From: Pseudoalteromonas citrea
Lineage (GTDB): Bacteria > Pseudomonadota > Gammaproteobacteria > Enterobacterales > Alteromonadaceae
Direction: 5' to 3'
DNA length: 64,000 nt
NCBI RefSeq assembly: GCF_000238375.3
Contig: NZ_AHBZ03000012.1
Location: 558,001-622,000, forward strand
A model generated the notes under the pieces. It was not told where the DNA came from, did not search any database, and saw only the letters and a program-made list of their open reading frames with translations. Positions 47,738 through 56,944 of the stretch are shown piece after piece. The position numbers were made by a program, and so were the translations under genes. Within the stretch, counting starts at the first letter, position 1, and every line of letters begins with the position of its first letter.

Positions 47738-48556
47738 TTAAGAATCTTTATGAAGATGAACATCCATTTGCGGAAATGGAATGGCAATACCTGCATCATC
47801 AAGGGCGAGTTTAATATTTTCCACCAAGCTAAAATACGTTGGCCAATAATCAGATGTATTAACCCAAGGGCGCACTACAAAATTAACACTTGAATCGGCA
47901 AGTTCTGAAACTGCGACAGTGTATGCTGGGGTCTTTAACAATCGCGACTCTTGATCTAATACCTGTTGTAGCACTTGCTTAGTTTGTTTTAAATCAGCTT
48001 CGTAACTCACACCAATCACTAAATCAATGCGACGTGTTTTTTCTCTTGAATAGTTTACAATTGCGCCAGACATGATCGCAGAATTAGGCATGATGATCAC
48101 TTTGTTATCTGGTGTACGTAACTCAGTTGAGAATATCTCTATCTTTTCAACACTACCAGATTTTCCGCCAGCCTCAATAAAATCCCCAGACTTAAACGGG
48201 CGCAGCATAATGATTAATACGCCTGAAGCAAAATTAGACAATGAACCTTGTAATGCTAGGCCTACTGCTAAACCGGCAGCACCCAAAATAGCAACAAACG
48301 AAGTGGTTTGTATGCCGACTTGGGAAAGCGCCATCAATATGGTGGCAGCAAAGACTAGGGCATAAATTATATTGGCAACAAAGCCACCAACGGCTTTGTC
48401 GATATTACGTTTTGAGAAGGCTTTTTCAGTCAGCCCTGCACAGAACTTAGCAACTTTCACACCGATTAATAGAATGATAATTGCGAGAATGATTTGAACT
48501 CCATAATGTAATAACACATCGGAATTCTCATTTACCCAGTTGATGATGGTGTCCAT
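47738..48556 (-). CDS. mscS: Small-conductance mechanosensitive channel MscS
   Basis: 272 residues. Three membrane segments in the N-terminal half, with the pore helix GAAGLAVGLALQGSLSNFASG, then the beta domain GDFIEAGGKSGSVEKIEIFST and VIMPNSAIMSGAIVNYS. These are the defining MscS parts. The channel releases solutes on hypo-osmotic shock. The start at 48556 is set by AAGGAGG five bases upstream; an ORF extension of 53 codons runs towards the tRNA promoter and has no family similarity. Divergent from tRNA-His, co-directional with the DUF481 gene. Confidence 0.94.
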   Translation of the reverse strand: MDTIINWVNENSDVLLHYGVQIILAIIILLIGVKVAKFCAGLTEKAFSKRNIDKAVGGFVANIIYALVFAATILMALSQVGIQTTSFVAILGAAGLAVGLALQGSLSNFASGVLIIMLRPFKSGDFIEAGGKSGSVEKIEIFSTELRTPDNKVIIMPNSAIMSGAIVNYSREKTRRIDLVIGVSYEADLKQTKQVLQQVLDQESRLLKTPAYTVAVSELADSSVNFVVRPWVNTSDYWPTYFSLVENIKLALDDAGIAIPFPQMDVHLHKDS

Positions 48557-48678
48557 AGAGCCTCCTTGAGAGCGCTTATAATAGTTTTGGTGGATCATAC
48601 ATAGCCTATATGAATATTTGCTGTATGGGATGACTTTTTTGGTTTTTTCCTTTTTTGGAAAAAAATGCATTTTTCTCT

Positions 48679-48706
48679 TTGCAAGACTCAAAATATTATG
48701 TATTAT
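48679..48706 (+). promoter_or_regulatory. tRNA-His promoter
   Basis: TTGCAA (48679-48684), 16-bp spacer, TATTAT (48701-48706), then a GC-rich discriminator GCGCGCC as in stringently controlled stable-RNA promoters. The mature tRNA begins 29 bp further on. Confidence 0.65.
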
Positions 48707-48734
48707 GCGCGCCACACCAAACGAGGTGTGTTGT

Positions 48735-48811
48735 GGCGGCTGTAGCTCAGTTGGTAGAGCCCTGGATTGTGATTCCGGTTGTCGTGGGTTCGAGCCCCAT
48801 CAGTCGCCCCA
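48735..48811 (+). tRNA. tRNA-His (anticodon GTG)
   Basis: 77 nt with the extra G at position -1 that marks tRNA-His. The acceptor stem GCGGCTG pairs with CAGTCGC and discriminator C precedes an encoded CCA. The D-arm (TAGCTCAGTTGGTAGAGC), anticodon loop with GTG and T-arm (GTGGGTTCGAGCCCCAT) are standard. Confidence 0.97.
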
Positions 48812-49867
48812 TCTTCCCCCTTTGTTTGAAGTCTACTTTATTGAACTTCAAATCTAGAACTATATCTCTATCTTTCAGTAATAAATCTAGTAGTAAGTAT
48901 TGACTAAACTTCAAAAAACGTTGATTTAATTATTTTTATTTTTCACATTTTCATACACCAGTACTCTAATATGCACACAGCAGGCTTGTATGCTTGGTTC
49001 GCGTACCCCGTTGTATACAACTAGCAACGCCTCACTAAGCAAAGCACAATGAACTTCCAACCTATACTAGAATATCACTTCTGTATTTTACATAGCATTC
49101 AGTAAGCATCGAACATCCTCATAAGAAAGCCATATTGCTATAAATCAGTACTTATTCCCCCGAAAAATAACTGAGCTAGCAAAACACAGGTGTTCGAAAT
49201 ACCTAATATGAGTCGGCATAGAGTAAATAAATGGATAGCGCGAGAGAGCTGGATCCTGACCTGCGTCAGGAAGACAAAAGTGAGGTACTTGAAAATGGAA
49301 GGGTTAAAAGTGGTGAGCATAGTTACTCCAGCCCCTGACCTATGTCAGGAAGAGAAAAGCAAGGTACTTGAAGGTGGTGAGCTTAATTGTCTAGTTCATC
49401 TCCTACGCAGGAAAGATAAGCAAGTGATTACAGCCAACTTAAGTGGTTTAGCATAAGAATAAGCACCTCTAGATAACGGTATCATTTAATTGAAACTCCA
49501 CTAATCCCCTCGGCCCAAATAACAGTACCATCTACCGGTTCTGCTTTCACGGTCCATAACCTATTACACCCGACTTGCTTAACTTAACCTCATATCAACA
49601 AAAATAGATACAAGGCACTGATTAATCGCTACTTTAAGGGATTTAATGACACTGTTTGATAGCTACAGTCAAACTTGAAATACATAGATAGCATCTCAAA
49701 AGCCTACGCTTAAAGCATTGGACTACCATGTGGTTTTAATTAATATATTGGGAATAAAGCTGTGATAGGTAAAAATTTCACCGCCGGCAATTTGATCGTT
49801 TTTCTTATGTAAAAGTAACCACAATCGTTGCTTTAACAAAACCGATCCACATATGTCGTTTATTTTC
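48812..49867. other. Gene-free region between tRNA-His and nagP
   Basis: About 1.05 kb with no supported gene. An 88-codon plus-strand frame (49190-49456) merely reads through the repeat listed separately. No integrase or att-like duplication of the tRNA 3' end was seen, although tRNA flanks are common insertion sites. Confidence 0.5.
49255..49377. repeat. Direct repeat with hairpin, 79-bp period
   Basis: Two copies of a 44-bp element (49255-49298 and 49334-49377). Each begins with the palindrome CCTGAC-4 nt-GTCAGG and continues into an AAG-rich segment ending GGTACTTGAA-TGG. A degenerate third copy may start near 49413 (CTCCTACGCAGGAAAGA). It resembles the intergenic repeats that get miscalled as small hypothetical proteins. 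Confidence 0.7.
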
Positions 49868-49898
49868 ACAAAAAAAATGCCACCTAAAAGGTGGCATT
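49868..49898 (-). terminator. Terminator of nagP
   Basis: Stem AATGCCACCT (49876-49885) and AGGTGGCATT (49889-49898). The minus-strand copy is followed by a T-tract (rc of 49868-49875). It lies 39 bp after the nagP stop. Confidence 0.9.
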
Positions 49899-49936
49899 AC
49901 ACACGGGATTATTTCTATTTACAGATAGAAATTCAG

Positions 49937-51238
49937 TTATTTCCAGCTCGTCATTTTATGACCTTTAAGAGCATAGAATAAAATAAATAGGTAACTAGGT
50001 ATCATTAAGCTATACGCGCCTTGAGCGCCTAAGCCTGCGACATTACCTAGACCAATCAATAACGGACCTAACGCACCACCGGCAATACCCATAATAAGTA
50101 AACCAGAAGCCGTACCAGTCAAACGACCTAGTCCATTTAACGCTAATGGCCAAATAGCAGGCCAAACCATCGCGTTGGCAAAACCAAGTAATGCGATACA
50201 CAATAGCGGATCTGGTAATTGAGGTCCACCAAATGGTACAAGTAATATGTTAGAAATTGCAAATGACTCGTTACTTCCCGTAACGACCGCCAATACTGTA
50301 ACGATACCTGCGATCCCAGACATAACCAATGCATTTTGTTGCGACATGAAACGTGGAATAAGTGCAATACCGATAGCATAACCAATAAGCATACATGCCA
50401 TAGTATAAGAAGTCATCACAGAGTAATCAGCAATACCAAGCTGCAATGCATAAGAACCGATGGTATCGGCAGCGATAACTTCAACCGCAACATACAACGC
50501 GATACCAATAACACCCAGTACTAAATGAGGATGGCTCAATGCTTCTTTTAATTCACCTTTGCCATTACCGGCAGACTCTTCAAAAACTAAATCAGGAAGA
50601 GGGGCAATTTTAGCAAAAACAGCAAATAGAAATATAAGACCAGCAACACCGATGTACGGCATAATCAAGCTATTTGCCATTGCATCTTTTTGCTCTTGAG
50701 ATAGTTGTGCACCAGGCTCTACTACACCACTGACAACAACCGCAGCAAAAATAATTGGTACAATTACACCCGCAGACTTGTTAAGTAGTCCCATAATACA
50801 TACACGAACTGCTGCTGACTTTTCTGAACCCATTTTAACAACGTACGGGTTAACGGCTGTTTGTAAGATAGTTTGCCCAACACCAATCATTAACTGCGCG
50901 AACAAGAATATCTCGATCATTTGCAGCTTTGCCGCTGGAATATACATAAGCGCGGATGCAGCCATCACGATACACCCAAGCGCCATACCATTTTTATAAC
51001 CAACCCGCTTAATTAGCATAGCCGAAGGAATACCCGCGACAGTTACAGCAATATAAAAAGAGGAAATGATGAAAGACGCCTGTAATGGCGTTAGTTCAAG
51101 CATTTGCTGTAAAAATGGGGTTATCGCACCATTAAGCCAGGTAATACACCCTAGAATAAAAAACATTGACCCAGCGAGCACCATAGGGAGCCAGATACTC
51201 TGCTTCACTTTATCTTCAATTTCCACTGTCGCTTCCAT
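49937..51238 (-). CDS. nagP: MFS sugar permease, NagP-type (GlcNAc)
   Basis: 433 residues, about twelve membrane helices, fucose/galactose/glucose (FHS) family. Signatures are FFILGCITWLNGAITPFLQQ, GVGQTILQTAVNPYVVKMG, LNKSAGVIVPI and GFANAMVWPAIWPLALNGLGR. In Alteromonadales this subgroup acts as the GlcNAc permease NagP. Its neighbour upstream on the same strand is a GH20 hexosaminidase, which supports uptake of GlcNAc released from chitin oligosaccharides. The substrate is an inference from this context. Confidence 0.87.
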   Translation of the reverse strand: MEATVEIEDKVKQSIWLPMVLAGSMFFILGCITWLNGAITPFLQQMLELTPLQASFIISSFYIAVTVAGIPSAMLIKRVGYKNGMALGCIVMAASALMYIPAAKLQMIEIFLFAQLMIGVGQTILQTAVNPYVVKMGSEKSAAVRVCIMGLLNKSAGVIVPIIFAAVVVSGVVEPGAQLSQEQKDAMANSLIMPYIGVAGLIFLFAVFAKIAPLPDLVFEESAGNGKGELKEALSHPHLVLGVIGIALYVAVEVIAADTIGSYALQLGIADYSVMTSYTMACMLIGYAIGIALIPRFMSQQNALVMSGIAGIVTVLAVVTGSNESFAISNILLVPFGGPQLPDPLLCIALLGFANAMVWPAIWPLALNGLGRLTGTASGLLIMGIAGGALGPLLIGLGNVAGLGAQGAYSLMIPSYLFILFYALKGHKMTSWK

Positions 51239-51456
51239 AAGTTTCTTCTTGTTGCTAATTAATATACTACAGGTCCGCTTTGCAGCAGACCTAGGAATAA
51301 GATCAGAATGATTTCTGTATAATTATTGAGCATCAATATATTTAACGTGCCAAATTGATGCAATTTTAGGCCACCATTAAAAATGACAGCGCTGACATTT
51401 AACTTTACGTTAAAATTTAACTTTTGACTAGCTAGAATTTAACCAGTTAGTTCACT

Positions 51457-51483
51457 AAAAAAGGACCAAGCGGCCCTTTTTTA
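51457..51483 (-). terminator. Terminator of the hexosaminidase gene
   Basis: A-tract, GG-A-CC / GG-C-CC stem with one mismatch and an AAGC loop, flanked by six T on the other side. It lies about 20 bp after the stop at 51502. Weaker than the other terminators listed because of the mismatch. Confidence 0.6.
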
Positions 51484-51501
51484 GTTTATATTAACTTAAA
51501 T

Positions 51502-54081
51502 TTAGTTTAACTCTGTGATTCTACTTGTATTTTCATCTCCAGAGCGAGTTCTTAATAACACTGGTACGTTATTGTCTACACTGATCGGATCTGCATAATT
51601 TACCCAAGTAACCCCTTTATCTAAGCTATATTCGATATCTAAATGAGGAAATGCACTGTTAGCATAAACCTTATTACCTTTTCGAACGGCACCAGGTACA
51701 GGTAGATTTACGTCAACACCCGCTGAAATCAACTTCGGAACTTCTTTTACCGCTAAAGCGGCAGAAAAGCTTTGCCAATCCTTCGCAAAAGGTTTCTCTG
51801 CTATTTGATTCCCTTCCCAACTTGCTTTGTGCCAAGCTCGTTCTGCAACAGATAAAATTCGAGGGAAAATCATCGCTAATACTTGTTCTTCCGTACGAAT
51901 GGTTTCACTCCATACTTGCCCTTGCATACCCAGAATATTTTCAGGCTTTTCAAGCTTAGGCATCGCTCTACCTACGAGGGCTTCTAGATTCACAATCGGC
52001 TCTCGTGTACGGGTAAAATCAGCGTTTGCGTATACGTCATCCGGCATATAGCTAAATGCTTTCTTTGTATCAATGTATCGTGTCGCCCAATAGTAACCAC
52101 GCTCTTCTGGATGAGCTTCGTAAGGGTGATCAAAGTACAGGTGTGTACCGTGTGACAAAATAACCTGATAACCATCATTTGCTAATCGATAAGCACGGTC
52201 AGCAACCCCCCATTCCCAAATGTTATCCCATACGTTTGCTGTAAAAGTTTGATTCGGGAATTCATCTCGTTTAAATGGATTCACTTTGTCATACATTAAG
52301 CCATCTTCCCAAGCACCTGGGGAGATCCCGCGTTTAGCAAATATATGTGCGACTTTTTGAGTAAAATAAGGCTTTAAATCGGCAGCCCCAGCAATGCCAT
52401 TATTGGCATCGGTAAAAAGTACATCGCATGCTGGTGATTGTGTCCATGAGCCACTACCCACTTCATCTCCACCAAAGTGTAAATTAGTCAATCGAGTGCC
52501 TGCATCTCGGTACATCGCTTGCAGCTCGTAAGTTACTTTTTCAATAAAGGCATACGTTGAGTCTAAACAGACATTAAATGAATTATCAGTGTAATTTTGC
52601 ACCGTGATGTATTTTGATTCATCTTTTGGATCTGTCAGTAAGTATGCTTTAGCTTCGTCAAGTTTGCCCTGTGCTTTTAATTTATTATAACGCGCTTCCA
52701 TTGATTTAATTGCAGCACGCGCGTGACCTGGGCCTTCAATTTCAGGAATGATCTGAATATGGCGGGCATTAGCAAACTTAAGTAACTCAACAAAATCTTC
52801 TCGTGATAAATATCCATTACCTGAACCAGACTTAAATGGCCCAGTTCCTAGCTGAGTTAACAGGCAGCGTTGTTCTTCTAAATCAAAGCACCGATGAGCA
52901 CCAATATCGGTTAACTCGGGTAAGCCTGGGATCTCAACACGCCACCCTTCATCATCTGAAAAGTGCCAATGAAACTTGTTCAGTTTATAACGCGCCATCT
53001 GTTCTACTAATTTAAACAGTGCATCTTTACCATGATAATTACGCGCGTTGTCATAGTGCATGCCACGCCATACAAACCTTGGCGTATCTTCAATTTCAAC
53101 ATTAGGAACAGTGATGGTATTTTTGCTGCCTGCTGGGAAGAGCGCTAATAAGCTTTGAATACCGTAAAACACGCCAGCATTATCGCTACCAATGATCTCG
53201 ATTTTATCATCATCTATTTCTAGCTGATAACTTTCAGCAGCACCGTCAGCCAAGCTTTCGTCTACTTTTAAGTAAATAGTCGGGGCTTTAGAGGCTTTAA
53301 TATGGTCGGCTTTACTCTCTAGCTCTAACCCATAATCGGCTAAATCAGTTTTAAAAACAGCTACCTCAGAGGTTAAACGCCCTGCAAAACGCAACTCCCA
53401 CGTTGAATCTAGCACTGCGCTGCCACGATTAAAGTCTACTTTTTGTGGTTGAGGTATAATACGTTTTAACGCATCTTCTTTTGTTGTCTTCACCGAGGAT
53501 AAGTTTCTTTCATAGCGCAGCTCAGCCGATGCTAACTTCGTCTTATCAACCGGATCATTATATCGTCTGAGCTGGTTTTCTCGCTCAAATGGCGCAATGT
53601 ATTGCTTGAAATCTTCAGTGTCTGTATTTGCAAAAATAGCAGGAGTATTCTGCTGTGAGACCATAAATGCACGTGGCATAAAGTCACTATATGCTGCAAC
53701 CCAAGCACCTGCCTCAAATTCAACCTTAATGCTCTCGCCAACTGCTAATCCAGCAAAGTCGTCATTGGGAACAAAGCGGTGTAGATCACCATTAATATGT
53801 TCAATGGAAAAACCTGCCGCAGATTTAGTATGAATTTTTCGTACTGAGTGTATATAAATTTGCCAATCTGACTTACCTTTACCTAACGCAATATCCGAAT
53901 CATTCGTCAAAGTCATTGATGCAATTAGACTTGAAGCACCATTATGAAAGTTATCTTCTGCGGTAAATACAAGTTTTGTGCCTTGGGTAAAAGAGTCTAA
54001 TTGAGATTGTGATAAGTTAGCGTTGGCGAACAACGGCGTCGTCATCAATAGACTCGCTAGCACGTGTTGCTTAAAGGTCAT
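51502..54081 (-). CDS. Beta-N-acetylhexosaminidase (GH20, chitobiase type)
   Basis: 859 residues. Signal peptide (MTFKQHVLASLLMTTPLFANA), N-terminal CHB_HEX carbohydrate-binding domain, GH20b domain, and the catalytic barrel with RFVWRGMHYDNARNYH, KFHWHFSDDEGWRVEI and the acid pair HFGGDEVGSGSW, then a C-terminal Ig-like domain. It releases GlcNAc from chitobiose or chito-oligomers in the periplasm or outside the cell. Start at 54081, eight bases after AAGGAG; an ORF extension of ten codons lacks this. It precedes nagP with a 260-bp gap. Confidence 0.94.
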   Translation of the reverse strand: MTFKQHVLASLLMTTPLFANANLSQSQLDSFTQGTKLVFTAEDNFHNGASSLIASMTLTNDSDIALGKGKSDWQIYIHSVRKIHTKSAAGFSIEHINGDLHRFVPNDDFAGLAVGESIKVEFEAGAWVAAYSDFMPRAFMVSQQNTPAIFANTDTEDFKQYIAPFERENQLRRYNDPVDKTKLASAELRYERNLSSVKTTKEDALKRIIPQPQKVDFNRGSAVLDSTWELRFAGRLTSEVAVFKTDLADYGLELESKADHIKASKAPTIYLKVDESLADGAAESYQLEIDDDKIEIIGSDNAGVFYGIQSLLALFPAGSKNTITVPNVEIEDTPRFVWRGMHYDNARNYHGKDALFKLVEQMARYKLNKFHWHFSDDEGWRVEIPGLPELTDIGAHRCFDLEEQRCLLTQLGTGPFKSGSGNGYLSREDFVELLKFANARHIQIIPEIEGPGHARAAIKSMEARYNKLKAQGKLDEAKAYLLTDPKDESKYITVQNYTDNSFNVCLDSTYAFIEKVTYELQAMYRDAGTRLTNLHFGGDEVGSGSWTQSPACDVLFTDANNGIAGAADLKPYFTQKVAHIFAKRGISPGAWEDGLMYDKVNPFKRDEFPNQTFTANVWDNIWEWGVADRAYRLANDGYQVILSHGTHLYFDHPYEAHPEERGYYWATRYIDTKKAFSYMPDDVYANADFTRTREPIVNLEALVGRAMPKLEKPENILGMQGQVWSETIRTEEQVLAMIFPRILSVAERAWHKASWEGNQIAEKPFAKDWQSFSAALAVKEVPKLISAGVDVNLPVPGAVRKGNKVYANSAFPHLDIEYSLDKGVTWVNYADPISVDNNVPVLLRTRSGDENTSRITELN

Positions 54082-54237
54082 AAGTTTGCTCCTTGGTAAA
54101 CGCCTTTGCACTCATGATTTGATATAAAACTATGAACTTAAAGGGCTCAGTCACTATTAACATTAGCTTCATCATATAAAAACAAAAATGACAGCGCTAT
54201 CAATATTTACTGAACTAACAATTTATTAAGATGAATT

Positions 54238-54266
54238 TAAAAAAAAGCCTACTTAACAGTAGGCTA
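54238..54266 (-). terminator. Terminator of the M13 peptidase gene
   Basis: AGCCTACT (54246-54253), TAAC loop, AGTAGGCT (54258-54265). On the minus strand it is followed by a T-tract. It lies 31 bp after the stop at 54297. Confidence 0.88.
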
Positions 54267-54296
54267 TATAAATTAAATTTTATTAAAACCGTCAAC

Positions 54297-56366
54297 CTAC
54301 CAAATTTTCACCCGCTCTGTAGGCTCAAGATACATTTCATCTCCCGGCTTAACATCGAATGCTTTGTAAAATTCAGGCATATTTGGGAGCACCCCAATAA
54401 CACGATAATGGCTCGGAGAATGCGAATCCGTCATTAGCCTTGAACGGAGTTCTTCTTCTCTATATTGACGGCGCCATATTTGTGCCCAGCCCATAAAAAA
54501 GCGCTGCTCCCCAGTGTAACCATCAATCACTGGCGAAGCTTTACCGGCTAAAGCTAACTGATATGCTTTATACGATACAGTCAAACCACCCAAGTCACCT
54601 ATATTCTCACCTAATGTCAAATCACCGTTGACATGGGCATCTTCGAACGGTTTAAACTGCGCATATTGTGCGATAAGTTTATTGCCACGCTTTTCAAACT
54701 GACTTAAATCAGACTCGCTCCACCAATTTCGAAGATTTCCTTCACCGTCATATTTCGCACCTTGATCATCAAATCCATGCCCGAGTTCATGACCTATTAC
54801 AGCTCCAATGGCACCATAGTTAACGGCATCATCGGCTTCAAGGTTGAAAAATGGGGGTTGCAAAATAGCAGCAGGAAAAACAATTTCGTTATTGACAGGG
54901 TTGTAGTAAGCATTGACTGTTTGCGGTGTCATAAACCACTCAGAACGGTCTACTGGTTTGCCAATTTTAGCTGCCATATCAGCATAAGCCCACTCAGAAT
55001 AGCGCACATAATTTCCAAGTAAATCATCGGCATCAATATTCAATTGAGAATAATCTCGCCATTTCTCTGGGTAGCCAATCTTAGGCGTAAATTTACTTAA
55101 CTTATCCTTAGCTGCTACTTTTGTTTCTGCGCTCATCCATTCAAGGTCGTCTATCGCATGGTCAAAGCCCTTAATTACGTTATTAACTAACTCCGTCATG
55201 CGTGCTTTGGCTTCAGGGGGAAAGTAAGTTTCTACATAGATTTTACCAAGCAGCTCACCCAGTACTTCATTGCTGGCATCTACCGCTTTTTTCCATGTGG
55301 GTGCTTGTGTCTGCACACCGCGTAATGTTTTACCAAAAAAATTAAACTTCAGATCAACCATCTCTTTGTTTAGTAACGCGGCATGGTTGTTTACAAAGTG
55401 GAAAGTAAGGTACTGTTGCCATGTAGTCAATGAACTCTCATCAACAACTTGTGATAACTGCTCAATATACGATGGCTGGTTTACAACCAACTCACTCACC
55501 TTTAAACCTGCAGTTGAGAAATAGGCTTGAAGATCAAATGCGGGGATCAAGGCATTTGCATCATTTAACGACAGTTTATTGTAGCTTTTAGTGGCATCAC
55601 GACTTTCTACTCTCGACCACTGTGCCGTCGCAATTGCCGTTTCTAGTTTTAGGATGCGCGCGGAAGCTGCTTTAGGCTTTTGTTCACCGGTACGAAGTAA
55701 CACTTGCTCTATATATTGCACGTACTGTGCTCTAATATTGGCAAATTTGTCACTGTCTTTTAAATAATAATCACGGTCAGGTAACCCTAAGCCACTTTGA
55801 TATAAATAGAGCGCATTCTCGCTAGAGTTCTTCGCGTCATTATTTACATACCAAGCAAAAGGGTTGGTGCCGCCTTGAAGTAATAACTTGGCCATGACTC
55901 TCGGCAACTGAGCTTTATCTGTCAGTGCATTCACTGGCGCTAAATAAGACTTCAATGGTGCGAGAGCTAATTCCTCTCTTGCCATTTCGTCAAGATAGCT
56001 ACTATAGAAATCGGCAAGCTTACGTTCATCATCCGTTTGCTCTACAGAGGTATTCTCAACGGCATTGTCTAAAACTGCTCGAAGCGCTTTCTGAGACTCA
56101 TCATACAAAGCAGTAAATGAGCCATAGTTCGATTTATCAGCTGGTATTTCTGTCGTTTTAAGCCAGTTACCATTTACATGATAATAAAAGTCATCTTGCG
56201 CGCGTACCGACTTATCTATATTAGCTAATTCAATACCAGAATTGAGCGCTGGTTGCGGTTGTTCAACCACGGTTTTTGATGTGTTATTTTCCACAGGGGG
56301 CTCACTACAGCCGCTCAAACCTAATGCGAGCGCAACACCAAGCGCCGTTAACGAGGCATTTTTCAT
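54297..56366 (-). CDS. pepO: M13-family zinc metallopeptidase (PepO/neprilysin type), lipoprotein
   Basis: 689 residues. Lipoprotein signal ending LGLSGC (Cys at residue 20 of the chosen start) and a Ser/Thr/Pro-poor linker. The M13 domain has NAYYNPVNNEIVFPAAIL (substrate binding) and zinc motif VIGHELGHGFDDQG with the third ligand in GENIGDLGGLTV. The last residues RVKIW resemble the family's CXXW end. The ATG at 56366 gives a canonical lipoprotein signal; an ATG at 56396 has a fair upstream GGGG and cannot be excluded. It cleaves oligopeptides in the periplasm. Confidence 0.92.
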   Translation of the reverse strand: MKNASLTALGVALALGLSGCSEPPVENNTSKTVVEQPQPALNSGIELANIDKSVRAQDDFYYHVNGNWLKTTEIPADKSNYGSFTALYDESQKALRAVLDNAVENTSVEQTDDERKLADFYSSYLDEMAREELALAPLKSYLAPVNALTDKAQLPRVMAKLLLQGGTNPFAWYVNNDAKNSSENALYLYQSGLGLPDRDYYLKDSDKFANIRAQYVQYIEQVLLRTGEQKPKAASARILKLETAIATAQWSRVESRDATKSYNKLSLNDANALIPAFDLQAYFSTAGLKVSELVVNQPSYIEQLSQVVDESSLTTWQQYLTFHFVNNHAALLNKEMVDLKFNFFGKTLRGVQTQAPTWKKAVDASNEVLGELLGKIYVETYFPPEAKARMTELVNNVIKGFDHAIDDLEWMSAETKVAAKDKLSKFTPKIGYPEKWRDYSQLNIDADDLLGNYVRYSEWAYADMAAKIGKPVDRSEWFMTPQTVNAYYNPVNNEIVFPAAILQPPFFNLEADDAVNYGAIGAVIGHELGHGFDDQGAKYDGEGNLRNWWSESDLSQFEKRGNKLIAQYAQFKPFEDAHVNGDLTLGENIGDLGGLTVSYKAYQLALAGKASPVIDGYTGEQRFFMGWAQIWRRQYREEELRSRLMTDSHSPSHYRVIGVLPNMPEFYKAFDVKPGDEMYLEPTERVKIW

Positions 56367-56484
56367 AAAACCATTCCATTTAACATTTTTATTCATAATA
56401 AACCCCAGCACTCATAATAAACAACCGACTCATTGTAAATACCAGCTATCAGTCGCAAAAAATATAGGTTCGTCAGCGTTTATT

Positions 56485-56877
56485 CTAAATTGTACTGTGG
56501 AGCCGACTGATAATTTCTTGATTTGCTTCTGGAAAGTCATAATTGGTCAATTCGTGAATATCCACCCACTGGCAAACTTGTGACTCTAACCCTTTCGCTT
56601 CGCCGGTGAAGTCTTCGACTATATGCACCATCAATCGTACGGACTTATCAATATAGTCATGCTCTATCACTTGTAGTTCAATAGAGCTTACTACATCAAT
56701 ATTAACTTCTTCTTTTAACTCTCTCTTTAGCGCATCAAATACCGTTTCACCGGCTTCAATTTTACCACCAGGAAATTCCCATAAACCGCCTTGGTGTTGC
56801 GCATCATGACGCTTACTTATAAATATTTGATTGTTTGCTTTTATAACCCCAACAGCAACTTCAACGACTTTTTTCAT
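56485..56877 (-). CDS. mutT: 8-oxo-dGTP diphosphatase MutT
   Basis: 130 residues, the normal size for MutT. It starts VEVAVGVIKANNQIFISKR, followed by LWEFPGGKIEAGET and the Nudix box GX5EX7REXXEE (catalytic RELKEE). It removes 8-oxo-dGTP from the nucleotide pool. The start at 56877, ten bases after GGAG, is preferred over an ORF start at 56925 that lies within the secA terminator. It follows secA as in other gammaproteobacteria. Confidence 0.92.
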   Translation of the reverse strand: MKKVVEVAVGVIKANNQIFISKRHDAQHQGGLWEFPGGKIEAGETVFDALKRELKEEVNIDVVSSIELQVIEHDYIDKSVRLMVHIVEDFTGEAKGLESQVCQWVDIHELTNYDFPEANQEIISRLHSTI

Positions 56878-56893
56878 TCTAAAAATTCTCCGA

Positions 56894-56922
56894 TAAAAAA
56901 AGCGACTCAAGAGTCGCTTTTT
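56894..56922. terminator. Terminator between secA and mutT
   Basis: AGCGACTC (56901-56908), AA, GAGTCGCT (56911-56918), with A-tract left and T-tract right. It ends secA transcripts (minus strand) 27 bp after the stop, so mutT must be expressed by read-through or its own promoter. Confidence 0.85.
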
Positions 56923-56944
56923 CATAAAACAAAAATGTTTATGG

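Noticed and set aside
48618-48903. ORFs overlapping tRNA-His
   Set aside because: They translate the tRNA gene itself.
49190-49456. 88-codon ORF near tRNA-His
   Set aside because: It reads through the two hairpin repeats and has no start signals.
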